A stretch of DNA of 64,000 nucleotides from CAJCIS01 sp965276755 (GTDB lineage Bacteria > Pseudomonadota > Alphaproteobacteria > Acetobacterales > Acetobacteraceae), in the NCBI GenBank assembly GCA_965276755.1, contig OZ255625.1:1178001-1242000 (forward strand). Reading direction: 5' to 3'. The position numbers and the translations under genes are program-made. Position 1 is the first letter of the stretch; each line of letters starts with the position of its first letter. Shown here in pieces: positions 17,536 through 25,201 of the stretch. The notes beneath the pieces were generated by a model. That model saw nothing but the letters and a program-made list of their open reading frames with translations, had not been told where the DNA came from and searched no databases.

Positions 17536-17696
17536 GGGGCGGAGGGTAGGTTTTTTTTCCGCGATCGGGCAAGGGGGTTTTGGTGGGGGTGTGGTTGTGG
17601 GGGTACGGGCAAGTGGAATTTGTGGGGAGGTGGCCACCCTAAAGATGCGCGGCCGGTCAGGCCATCGTTTGCGAGCCCGACGGATACCCATCGTTC

Positions 17697-17725
17697 TTGC
17701 TTAACTTGGCTAACTACAATATGGT
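17697..17725 (+). promoter_or_regulatory. Candidate sigma-70 promoter for the RT leader RNA
   Basis: TTGCTT (17697-17702), a 17-base spacer and TATGGT (17720-17725) resemble -35 and -10 boxes and would start a transcript near 17731. A better -10-like hexamer, TACAAT, lies at 17715-17720 but without a well-placed -35. The local drop in GC supports a promoter here. Prediction by eye only. Confidence 0.4.
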
Positions 17726-17730
17726 TAAGA

Positions 17731-17985
17731 GCTGGGCTTGATTACACGAAGCGAATCGGCTACGAAGGTCATGCCTTGGGATGGAGAAATCAGACCTGGG
17801 GGGACTTGGTTAAGGATTGCAAGCGACGAGTTGACCAGCAGATCAACGACGAGCTTGGCCACTGATTGCCATAACGGCATGACGTTCTCTCCGGCGCCGG
17901 CGTCACGACTATACGCCTGACTGTTAAAGCCGTGGCCAATGTAAATTGGAACATCAGTGTAACTGCTGCCGGGGGAATCAAGGGG
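17731..17985 (+). ncRNA. Candidate structured template RNA of the Drt2 reverse transcriptase
   Basis: About 255 bases between the candidate promoter and the RT start. Visible hairpins: GCTT/AAGC (17736-17752), AGGTC/GACCT (17766-17797), a two-tier stem CAAGC/GCTTG plus GTTGA/TCAAC separated by a symmetric GACGA/GACGA internal loop (17820-17857), TGCC/GGCA (17867-17879), TGACG/CGTCA (17880-17905) and CCAAT/ATTGG (17936-17949). Drt2 systems carry a non-coding RNA in this position that the RT copies repeatedly. One frame is open through 17862 and another from 17729 to 17917, as required for a stop-free concatemer. Boundaries are inferred. Confidence 0.5.
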
Positions 17986-19254
17986 TTGAACGGCACCCTC
18001 CCCCGGCGCGTAACGCAGAAGCCTCTCAAGGAAAGAAGCTACGCTCATTTTGACGATCGTATTTGTGCGGCGGAGCTAGCGAGCTTTTCGGTTACCGAGG
18101 TGCAAGTCGCTAAGCATTCGTTTTGGCCTCTACTTGGCTATCAGAAAGTAGCGAGAAAGATAGACTTCAGCGTCTTTCCTCCAATGCCGGCCGATAAGGT
18201 CCGAGAGATTCGATATGCGTCTCACATGGACTCTGCTATTTATTCTATATATGCCCGAAAGCTAAATCGTTTGTATGAAATTAAATTGCAGGAACGCGGG
18301 TTGGAAAGCGTTGTCTTAGCTTACCGTAGCGGTATCGGGTACAATGTGCCATTTGCTCGTGCTTTAATCCAGGAGATTCGTGACCGTGGCGATTGCCGAG
18401 TAATCTGCCTAGACCTGTCGAAGTTTTTTGACTCAATAGGCCACAAAACTCTTAAAGCAAAACTCGAAGAAATATTGGGTTGCACCCGACTTAGCGCAGA
18501 CTGGCACAGTGTATATTCACGCTTGACGAAATACGAGTTTGTTTTCCGCGAGGTTTTAGAGGCAAAGTTGGGAGACATAAAGAAAAGTCGTATTTGCAAC
18601 GTCGACACCTTCCGACGTGTAGTTCGGCCCCTAATAGAAGTTAACTCAACTCGATCTGGGATACCGCAAGGCACTCCATTGTCGGGCCTGTTTGCCAACG
18701 TTTCGATGATGGACATCGACCTAGCGCTATGCGACAAAGTTTCCTTCTTCGGAGGGTCCTATCGCCGCTATAGTGACGATATAGCGATTATCTTGCCTGA
18801 CACGTTGGGGGAAGCAGAAATTATGACTTTCGCCGAGGACTTGCTCACCGCGAATGGATTGTCCTTCAACAGCAAGAAAACCTGCAAAACAACTTTCTCG
18901 CGGACCTCGATTGGTCAGACTTATGACTGTGATCCTCTTCAATATCTGGGGTTCACTTACGACGGTTCGAAAATATTGATCAGAGCCGAAAGCATGAAGG
19001 CGTTTTATGCTAAGATGAAGACAAACATCAGCAGATATGTCCGATCTGGTTCAAAAAAGGGTATTCCGCTGGACCATCTGCGCAAGCGCGTACTTGTAGG
19101 GCGATTTACTCATTGGGGTGACAACAAGAATTTTGTTCAATATGCATATAAGGCGTCAGACGAGATGCGAGCGCCAGAGATACGCTATCAACTACGAAAC
19201 CACGTGAAGGTGTTCAATCGCCATTGGAGCAAGGCGGCAGCAAAGTACTACTGA
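17986..19254 (+). CDS. drt2: Antiviral reverse transcriptase, Drt2 (UG2) type
   Basis: A 422-residue reverse transcriptase counted from TTG 17986, which has GGGGGA 9 bases upstream; GTG 17932 is an alternative adding 18 residues without a good ribosome-binding site. Features: RSYAHFDD near residue 18, VAKHSFWPLL, RYASHMDSAIYSIYARKLN, first catalytic Asp in VICLDLSKFFD (about 143), GIPQGTPLSGLFANVSMMD (225-243), active site RRYSDDIAI (YSDD, 262-265), then PLQYLGFTYDG and SRYVRSG. Order and wording match Drt2 defence RTs, which lack a maturase domain and work with an upstream RNA to make phage-triggered concatemeric cDNA. Lower GC than its neighbours suggests transfer. Confidence 0.82.
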   Translation: MNGTLPRRVTQKPLKERSYAHFDDRICAAELASFSVTEVQVAKHSFWPLLGYQKVARKIDFSVFPPMPADKVREIRYASHMDSAIYSIYARKLNRLYEIKLQERGLESVVLAYRSGIGYNVPFARALIQEIRDRGDCRVICLDLSKFFDSIGHKTLKAKLEEILGCTRLSADWHSVYSRLTKYEFVFREVLEAKLGDIKKSRICNVDTFRRVVRPLIEVNSTRSGIPQGTPLSGLFANVSMMDIDLALCDKVSFFGGSYRRYSDDIAIILPDTLGEAEIMTFAEDLLTANGLSFNSKKTCKTTFSRTSIGQTYDCDPLQYLGFTYDGSKILIRAESMKAFYAKMKTNISRYVRSGSKKGIPLDHLRKRVLVGRFTHWGDNKNFVQYAYKASDEMRAPEIRYQLRNHVKVFNRHWSKAAAKYY

Positions 19255-19336
19255 GCGATCGTGCCGTTCCCTCATCTCACAATTTTTTTGTCGCCTCGCC
19301 TGCATTCCAGCCGCTCATTGGCAAAAGCGTGCCTGG

Positions 19337-19364
19337 ATTGCTTCACCCAATTCTGGGTCGCAAT
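19337..19364 (+). terminator. Hairpin downstream of the reverse transcriptase
   Basis: ATTGC (19337-19341) pairs with GCAAT (19360-19364), enclosing an ACCCA/TGGGT stem. It lies about 80 bases after the RT stop. The surrounding GGATTGCTTC...GCAATGACGG form resembles small dispersed repeats common in alphaproteobacteria. No T-run follows, so termination is only possible. Confidence 0.35.
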
Positions 19365-19457
19365 GACGGGTGGTGACGCGGCTAAACTAAAGACGGGGGC
19401 GGGTGTGGGAGGATGACGCGCCATCCCTTTTCGTGTCTTGTGTTGCCTTCCGGTGTC

Positions 19458-20561
19458 TCAACGCCCCGGCCTAAGCGCCAGCACAATTTCCACCACAATC
19501 AGCAGCACCACCGCCGCCTCCATCAACCCCGCCCGCACACTCGCTGCCTCATCGTACAGCGCCGCGTACGTATCCCGAATAATCGCCAGCTTGCGATCCA
19601 CCGCCGCACTCACCAGCTTGACGCGAAACAAGTCAAGCGCAGACGCATAAACCCGCGCCAGATACACATCCTCGGTCACCTGCAACGCGTTATCGACCTT
19701 CTCGGTCAGCTCGGTCACTTCGGCCACCAGCCCGTACAACCGCCGGGCCAGGCGCGCAAAACGCCGCGGCGCGAAGCTCAGCCGGCGCGTTTCTTCGACA
19801 AGATCGTACATGCGCGGCAATTCGTCATCGAGCAATTCATCATAATAACGCATTTCCAGCAATTGCGCGTTGGCCACTTCGATCACGTCGGCCACATCGG
19901 TGTCGCGCCGCGGCTCGTAGATGAAGGCGCGGTCCCAGGTCAGCACCACCAGATCGTCGGTGTAATAGGAGAAACGCCGGCTCAGCAGATCGGCGCGCGC
20001 ACCATCGGCGAGGCGGCGGGCCTCGCCAGAGAGCAGGGGCACCAGGTCGATCTCTGCGCCCAACGAAGCGGCGGCCACCGGCTGCGCGAAGGCGTGCACG
20101 GTGGCGACCAGGTAATCCTCCTCCAGCAGGGTGGCCATGGGCTGGTCCAATGCCGGGCGGATGGTGGCGCGCAGGCGGTCAAGCGTTTCGGCCCACAGCG
20201 GGGTGGCGGAGAGTGGGCCGATTGCCGCATCCACCTCATTGGCCAGGGCGGCGTAGGCTTCCCAGCCCAGATCGTCGGCGGGCACGCGCACGGCCAGCGT
20301 CATGACGCCGAAGACGTAGAGCCGCGCGGTCACGGCCGCGAGGGTGGCGCGCCCGGCCAGCGTCAGCGTGACGGGCGCCAGCACCAGGCCCAGGGGCGGA
20401 TCGCCGAAGGAGACGGCCTTGGGCGGCGTTCCGGTCAGCCGTGCCCGTGCGCCCTGGCGCGAGAGCGTCTCGGCTTTGATGAGGTCGATGGAATTGGCGA
20501 TATCGAACAGCCGCAAAGCCGTAATGGCTCCGCTAGCCACAAGCGGCAAATTGTTCGTCAT
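19458..20561 (-). CDS. DUF155/Rmd1-like protein with C-terminal membrane helix
   Basis: A 367-residue protein from ATG 20561 (MTNNLPLVASGAITALRL). A longer reading upstream is rejected because it enters an AT-rich repeat. The middle region has FSYYTDDLVVLTWDRAFIYEP and EVANAQLLEMRYYDELLDDEL, then two long amphipathic helices and a terminal hydrophobic helix AAVVLLIVVEIVLALRPGR. This plan (soluble body, coiled helices, C-terminal anchor) is typical of the DUF155/Rmd1 group. Function unknown in bacteria. Divergent from the ABC transporter genes. Confidence 0.7.
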   Translation of the reverse strand: MTNNLPLVASGAITALRLFDIANSIDLIKAETLSRQGARARLTGTPPKAVSFGDPPLGLVLAPVTLTLAGRATLAAVTARLYVFGVMTLAVRVPADDLGWEAYAALANEVDAAIGPLSATPLWAETLDRLRATIRPALDQPMATLLEEDYLVATVHAFAQPVAAASLGAEIDLVPLLSGEARRLADGARADLLSRRFSYYTDDLVVLTWDRAFIYEPRRDTDVADVIEVANAQLLEMRYYDELLDDELPRMYDLVEETRRLSFAPRRFARLARRLYGLVAEVTELTEKVDNALQVTEDVYLARVYASALDLFRVKLVSAAVDRKLAIIRDTYAALYDEAASVRAGLMEAAVVLLIVVEIVLALRPGR

Positions 20562-20576
20562 GCGCAAAGCCCAACT

Positions 20577-20635
20577 GGAAAAAGTTTTTTGGTTCTTTTT
20601 TTCAAAAAAGAACAACCTTTCTTTCTTGGCTTGTA
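20577..20635 (-). repeat. AT-rich hairpin repeat, family 2
   Basis: Read on the minus strand it has GTTC(T)6 facing (A)6GAAC, then CAAAAAACTTTTT. The copies at 28661 and 53699 have GTCC/GGAC-type arms in the same place. It lies between the divergent starts of the DUF155-like and ABC ATPase genes. Confidence 0.7.
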
Positions 20636-20653
20636 AGCAGTAATCCCTCACTC

Positions 20654-21397
20654 ATGCCGCAAGCCATAGAAGTCGTCTCACTAGTCAAACGATACCGTGA
20701 AACGCTGGCCGTCAACGATATCACCTTCAGCGCCGCCCCGGGTGAAACAATCGGCCTGCTGGGCGGCAACGGTGCGGGCAAGACCACGACCATTGCCATG
20801 CTGCTCGGTCTGCTGGTCCCCACGGCCGGCACCATCCACATCATGGGCCACGACATGGCCACCGACCGCTTTACCGCGCTGGCCAGGATGAATTTTTCCT
20901 CGCCGTACGTCGCCCTGCCCCATCGCCTGACGGTGGCGCAGAATTTGCGCGTCTATGGCCACCTCTACAACGTGGGCCACCTTTCGCGCCGCATCGCAGA
21001 ACTGGCCGAGGAGCTGGATCTTGGCGACCTGCTGGACCGCCCTGCCGGCAAGCTCTCGGCCGGGCAGAAGACGCGCGTGGCCTTGGCCAAATCGCTGATC
21101 AACCGCCCCGACGTACTGCTGCTGGACGAGCCCACTGCCAGCCTAGACCCCGACACGGGCGACCTGGTGCGCACCTGGCTGGAACGCTACCGCGCCGAGA
21201 GCGGCTGCACCGTGCTGCTGGCCAGCCACAACATGGCCGAGGTCGAGCGCCTGTGCGACACGGTGCTGATGATGAAGCAGGGCCGCATCGTCGATCGCGG
21301 CACGCCGGCCGATTTGCGCGCCCGCTACAACCGGCACGATTTGGAGGAGGTGTTCCTCGACATCGCCCGTGACCGGCAGAGCGAGGCGGCGGCATGA
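20654..21397 (+). CDS. ABC transporter ATP-binding protein
   Basis: A 247-residue ABC ATPase. Walker A is GGNGAGKTTT near residue 37, the signature LSAGQKTRVALAKSL is near 135, Walker B is VLLLDEPTASLDPDTG near 155, and the switch His is in LLASHNMAEVERL. It resembles ATPases that drive drug or polysaccharide efflux. The stop overlaps the next start by 4 bases, so it pairs with the permease at 21394. Cytoplasmic face of the inner membrane; substrate unknown. Confidence 0.92.
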   Translation: MPQAIEVVSLVKRYRETLAVNDITFSAAPGETIGLLGGNGAGKTTTIAMLLGLLVPTAGTIHIMGHDMATDRFTALARMNFSSPYVALPHRLTVAQNLRVYGHLYNVGHLSRRIAELAEELDLGDLLDRPAGKLSAGQKTRVALAKSLINRPDVLLLDEPTASLDPDTGDLVRTWLERYRAESGCTVLLASHNMAEVERLCDTVLMMKQGRIVDRGTPADLRARYNRHDLEEVFLDIARDRQSEAAA

Positions 21398-22191
21398 TTC
21401 CGCTGCGCCGCATCTGGGGGCTGATGTATCGCCACCTTTCGCTCTATCGCGGCTCCTGGCCGCGGCTGCTGGACCTGGCCTACTGGCCGATCCTGCAGAT
21501 GACGATTTGGGGTTTTACCAGCCGCTTCTTCGCCTCGCGGCTAGGCAACCACGGCGCGGTGACAATCGGTATGCTGCTGGGCGGCGTGCTGCTGTGGGAG
21601 ACGGCGTTGCGCAGCCATCTGGGTTTTGCGGTGACGTTCATGGAGGAGGTGTGGTCGCGCAATCTGGGCCACGTCTTCATCAGCCCGCTGCGGCCTTGGG
21701 AAATGCTGGCCGCCCTGATGGGCATGTCCATCCTGCGCACGCTTGCGGGCATCCTGCCGGCGGCGATCCTGGCGGCACTGCTCTATCACTTCAACCTGCT
21801 CAGCGTGGGTCCGGTGCTGGTGCTCTTCACCCTCAATTTGATGGTGATGGGCTGGTGGGTGGCGCTGGCCTGCGTCTCGTTGATCCTGAGCCATGGCGGA
21901 GGGGCGGAGTCGCTGGTGTGGTCCATCCTGGCGGGGCTGGCGCCGTTCGCGGCGGTCTATTACCCCGTTGCCAGCATGCCGGGATGGTTGCAGCCGCTGG
22001 TGCTGGCGCTGCCGGCGGCGCACGTGTTCGAGGGACTGCGGGATATGCTGGCGCGCGGGGTCATCGACTGGGGGCACCTGGCTTGGGCGGCGGGGCTGAA
22101 CGTGGCTTGGATGACGGCGGCGGCAGGCGTTTTCTGGACGCAGTTTCAGGCGGCTCGGACGAATGGGTCGCTTATGACTATTGGGGAGTAG
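21394..22191 (+). CDS. ABC-2 type transporter permease
   Basis: A 265-residue membrane protein with about six hydrophobic helices, for example GMLLGGVLLWETALRSHLGF, ILPAAILAALLYHFNLLSVG and SILAGLAPFAAVYYPVASMP. This is the ABC-2 permease fold. It overlaps the ATPase gene by 4 bases and the two presumably form one exporter. A palindromic element follows 13 bases after the stop. Confidence 0.88.
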   Translation: MIPLRRIWGLMYRHLSLYRGSWPRLLDLAYWPILQMTIWGFTSRFFASRLGNHGAVTIGMLLGGVLLWETALRSHLGFAVTFMEEVWSRNLGHVFISPLRPWEMLAALMGMSILRTLAGILPAAILAALLYHFNLLSVGPVLVLFTLNLMVMGWWVALACVSLILSHGGGAESLVWSILAGLAPFAAVYYPVASMPGWLQPLVLALPAAHVFEGLRDMLARGVIDWGHLAWAAGLNVAWMTAAAGVFWTQFQAARTNGSLMTIGE

Positions 22192-22203
22192 AACAAGAAA
22201 GAC

Positions 22204-22240
22204 CTAGGGGGAATGTGCCATTCCCCCTAGACCCCCCATC
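22204..22240 (-). repeat. Palindromic element, AATG/CATT hairpin type
   Basis: Minus-oriented copy whose arms are GGGGGAATG and CATTCCCCC around GCA: both arms carry the same compensated change (AATG/CATT) relative to other copies. It lies 24 bases before the fumarylacetoacetase start. Confidence 0.85.
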
Positions 22241-22263
22241 ATATTTTAGCTGGGACGACGGCC

Positions 22264-23550
22264 TTGCTTGACCATACGCATGATCCGCTTGCCACAAGCT
22301 GGGTACATACTGACGACATCGATTTCCCTATTCAGAACCTTCCTCACGGCATCTTTCGCCGCGCAGGCACCGGCGAGCCGTTCCGTGGCGGCGTGGCTAT
22401 CGGCAACCAAGTACTGGACCTCGCCGCGGTACAAACCCTCACCCCAAACGCCGCAGAGGCCCTGACCGCCGCCAGCGCCCCTACCCTGAATGCGCTGATG
22501 GCGCTCGGCCCCGCCCACTGGACCGCCCTGCGCCACGCCCTCTTCGCCGCGCTGAAGACCGGCTCGCCGGACGAGCCGCGCCTGCGTGCCTGCCTGGTCC
22601 CTCAGGCCGAGGCCGAATTCGCCCTACCCGCCACCATCGGCGACTTCACGGATTTCTACGCCTCCATCCATCACGCCACGATCCTGGGCACCATGCTGCG
22701 GCCGACCAGCCCGCTGATGCCCAACTACAAATGGCTGCCTGTGGCCTATCACGGCCGCAGCTCCTCGGTCGGCATCAGCGGGCAGCAGATCCACAGGCCG
22801 CGCGGCCAGTCGCGCGTCAGCGAGGCCGACACGCCCACATTCGGTCCAAGCGCGCGCCTGGATTACGAACTGGAACTGGGCTTCTTCGTAGGTCCGGGCA
22901 ATACTTTGGGGCACCCCATCCGCATGCCGGACGCCGAAGCCCACGTCTTTGGCGCGACCATCCTGAACGACTGGTCCGCGCGCGACATTCAGACCTGGGA
23001 ATACCAGCCGCTCGGCCCGTTCCTGGGCAAAAATTTTGCGAGCACCATCTCGCCATGGGTGGTGACGATGGCGGCGCTGGCACCCTTCCGCGTGCCCTTT
23101 GTGCGGCCCGATGGCGACCCGGCGCCGCTGCCCCACCTTGCCCAGGACCCAGCCGAGGCCGCCATTGACATCAAGCTGGACGTGGCCCTGCAAAGTGCGG
23201 CGATGCGCGCGCAGGGTGTGGCGCCGCAACTGCTCAGCCATAGCAACTACCGGCACGCCTATTGGACAGTGGCGCAGATGGTGGCCCACCACACGTCCAA
23301 CGGCTGCAATTTGCGCGCCGGCGACCTGCTGGGCACCGGGACGCTTTCCGGCCCCGAACCAGGCGAACGCGGCTCGATTTTGGAAGTCACCATGGGCGGG
23401 CGGGAGCCGATCACCTTGCCCACGGGCGAGACCCGCCGCTTCATCGAGGATGGGGATGCCATCATCATGCGCGCCTGGTGCACCCGCCCGGGTGCGGCAC
23501 GCATCGGCTTCGGCAGTTGCACCGGCACTATTCTGGCGCCAATCGCCTGA
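22264..23550 (+). CDS. fahA: Fumarylacetoacetase
   Basis: A 428-residue enzyme that cleaves 4-fumarylacetoacetate to fumarate and acetoacetate, the last step of tyrosine/homogentisate breakdown. The N-terminus LDHTHDPLATSWV is characteristic and puts the start at TTG 22264. The metal and active-site segments are DFTDFYASIHHATILGTMLR, YHGRSSSVG, LDYELELGFFVG and NDWSARDIQTWEYQPLGPF, near residues 122-260, and the length is normal. No other homogentisate-pathway gene is nearby. Its stop shares a base with the ATG of the phosphatase, so the two are coupled. Confidence 0.93.
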   Translation: MLDHTHDPLATSWVHTDDIDFPIQNLPHGIFRRAGTGEPFRGGVAIGNQVLDLAAVQTLTPNAAEALTAASAPTLNALMALGPAHWTALRHALFAALKTGSPDEPRLRACLVPQAEAEFALPATIGDFTDFYASIHHATILGTMLRPTSPLMPNYKWLPVAYHGRSSSVGISGQQIHRPRGQSRVSEADTPTFGPSARLDYELELGFFVGPGNTLGHPIRMPDAEAHVFGATILNDWSARDIQTWEYQPLGPFLGKNFASTISPWVVTMAALAPFRVPFVRPDGDPAPLPHLAQDPAEAAIDIKLDVALQSAAMRAQGVAPQLLSHSNYRHAYWTVAQMVAHHTSNGCNLRAGDLLGTGTLSGPEPGERGSILEVTMGGREPITLPTGETRRFIEDGDAIIMRAWCTRPGAARIGFGSCTGTILAPIA

Positions 23551-24191
23551 TGCCGACTCGTTTCTGGTTGATCCGCCACGCGATTGTGGCGAGCGAGGCG
23601 CGCGCCTTTCTCTACGGCCGCATGGATGTCGGGCTGTGTGCGCCGAGCCTGCTGGCGCAGGCGCCGGCCTACCGTGCGCTCGCGCAACGTTTGCCCCAGC
23701 CGGCGACGTGGCTGGTGACGCCCCTCTCGCGCACGCGCGCCACGGCCGAGGCGATCCAGGCCGCCGGCTACCCGGCCACGCCCCTGGCGGTGGAACCCGA
23801 CCTGATCGAACAGGATCTCGGCGAGTGGCAGGGCCTGGGGCACGCCGACCTGCCGGCGCGCCTGCGCGAACGGGCACACGCCTTCTGGCCTCTCGGCGCT
23901 ACGGAGACGCCGCCCGGCGGGGAGAGCATGGATGACGTAGTGGGTCGAGTCGGTGCCGCCCTGGAGCGGCTGGCCGGCGCGCACGGGGGCGATGTGGTCG
24001 CGGTCAGTCATGGCGGCGCCATTCGCGCGGCGTTGGCCCATGCCTCGGCCACCAGCGCGCGGGCGGTGCTTCACTTCGCCATCCAGAACCTCTCGTTGAG
24101 TGTGCTGGAGCGGCACGCCGAGGGCTGGCGGATTGTCTGTGTCAACGAAGGCTGGGTGGGTGAGAACGGCGCTCACATGGGCCCAATGTAA
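23550..24191 (+). CDS. Histidine phosphatase family protein
   Basis: A 213-residue phosphoglycerate-mutase-like phosphatase. It begins MPTRFWLIRHAIVAS; the phospho-accepting His is in LIRHA, an RHA variant of the usual RHG. LSRTRATAEAI supplies the second Arg, EQDLGEWQG the acid and VSHGGAIRA the second His. The start overlaps the fumarylacetoacetase stop by one base (TGATG). The substrate is not predictable; members act on small phosphoesters or cobalamin intermediates. Confidence 0.87.
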   Translation: MPTRFWLIRHAIVASEARAFLYGRMDVGLCAPSLLAQAPAYRALAQRLPQPATWLVTPLSRTRATAEAIQAAGYPATPLAVEPDLIEQDLGEWQGLGHADLPARLRERAHAFWPLGATETPPGGESMDDVVGRVGAALERLAGAHGGDVVAVSHGGAIRAALAHASATSARAVLHFAIQNLSLSVLERHAEGWRIVCVNEGWVGENGAHMGPM

Positions 24192-24264
24192 TATCTCAGC
24201 TTGCGCCGGCAACGCGATGATGTGTCATAGTTATGGGAAACCGTTCTAGAGGGGATGTTCCCAG

Positions 24265-25080
24265 ATGGCTGCAAGATTTCGCTATGCCACTTTGTGCGCC
24301 CTGGCCTTTGCCGCCGCCGCACCGCAGGGCGCGCGTGCGGCCGATGCCGCGGACCAGCAGGAGCTGGTCGATCGCGCCACGCTGGCCGTGGGCGAGGTGC
24401 TCTCGGACCGCGAGGGTGCCGAGGCGCGCGACCTGCTGCCGCAATCCCGCGCGGTGATGGTCTGCCCGCGCGTGTTCCGCGCCGGCTTCCTGTTTGGCGG
24501 CGAGGGCGGCGGCTGCGTGCTGGTGGCGCGCGGGGGGCAGGGGTCCTGGTCCAGCCCGGCGTTTTATCGCATGGGCGGCGGCAGCTTTGGCTTGCAGGTC
24601 GGCATACAGGACGCAGAGATCGTCATGATGATCCGTACCGATCAGGGGCTGCGAGCCGTCATGGACAGCCAGTTCCGCATCGGCGCGAATGCCTCGGTGG
24701 CGCTGGTGACGATCGGCGGCGGTGTGGAGGGTGCGACCAGCGTGGCGCTGAACGCTGACATCGTGGCTTTTGCGCGCACGCGCGGGCTGTTCGCGGGTGT
24801 GTCGCTGCAGGGCAGCGTGATGAGCAGCGACAGCGAGGGTGATGAGGTCTATTACGGCCAGCCGGTCGGGCCGATCGATATCGTGCGTGCGATGCGGGTC
24901 AATAATCCGGGTGCGGATCCGCTGCGGGCTGCGCTGATGCGCGCGGGTGCGCCGCCGGTGCAGGCGTACGCGGCGGCACCCGGGTACGGGCCCGAGGCGA
25001 ATTACGCGCCGCCGCCGCCGGTGTATTCGCCTGGAGGACCGGCGCCGGTGCAGTCGCAGAGTTTGCCGCCGCCGAGATAG
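24265..25080 (+). CDS. SYLF-domain lipid-binding protein, secreted
   Basis: A 271-residue protein with a signal peptide (MAARFRYATLCALAFAAA, cleavage after ARA). Residues of about 30-215 form a SYLF/Ysc84-like domain: ARDLLPQSRAVMVCPRVFRAG, GGQGSWSSPAFYRMGGGSFG and AFARTRGLFAGVSLQGS. The last 55 residues are Pro/Ala-rich and probably disordered. Related proteins bind phosphoinositides in eukaryotes; the bacterial role is unknown and the location is probably periplasmic or outer membrane. It follows the phosphatase by 73 bases. Confidence 0.85.
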   Translation: MAARFRYATLCALAFAAAAPQGARAADAADQQELVDRATLAVGEVLSDREGAEARDLLPQSRAVMVCPRVFRAGFLFGGEGGGCVLVARGGQGSWSSPAFYRMGGGSFGLQVGIQDAEIVMMIRTDQGLRAVMDSQFRIGANASVALVTIGGGVEGATSVALNADIVAFARTRGLFAGVSLQGSVMSSDSEGDEVYYGQPVGPIDIVRAMRVNNPGADPLRAALMRAGAPPVQAYAAAPGYGPEANYAPPPPVYSPGGPAPVQSQSLPPPR

Positions 25081-25201
25081 AGGCTTGGGCTTAATCGTAA
25101 TACGCTGCTTGGGAAGATACCGAATTTTGGCATCCCTGTAATAGCAGGACTCGGATAAAAACAGCAGTTCTTTTTCAACGAGGGACTGCCTCCTTCTTGT
25201 C

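Noticed and set aside
16747..17865. A 372-codon plus-strand open frame over the TetR gene and into the RT leader
   Set aside because: Most of it is antisense to the TetR gene in stop-poor GC-rich DNA. Only its last part (about 17701-17862) is of interest as a possible neo frame.
17731..19254. Retron interpretation (msr/msd RNA plus RT)
   Set aside because: I see no inverted a1/a2 pair flanking an msr/msd unit with a priming guanosine, and the RT motifs fit Drt2 rather than retron RTs.
17931..19254. Group II intron interpretation of the RT
   Set aside because: No maturase (X) or endonuclease domain and no intron domain V/VI structure downstream.
25159..25199. Fourth copy of the AT-rich repeat near the GloVer gene end
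   Set aside because: Only a short CAGTTCTTTTTC-like stretch matches and the stem is not preserved.
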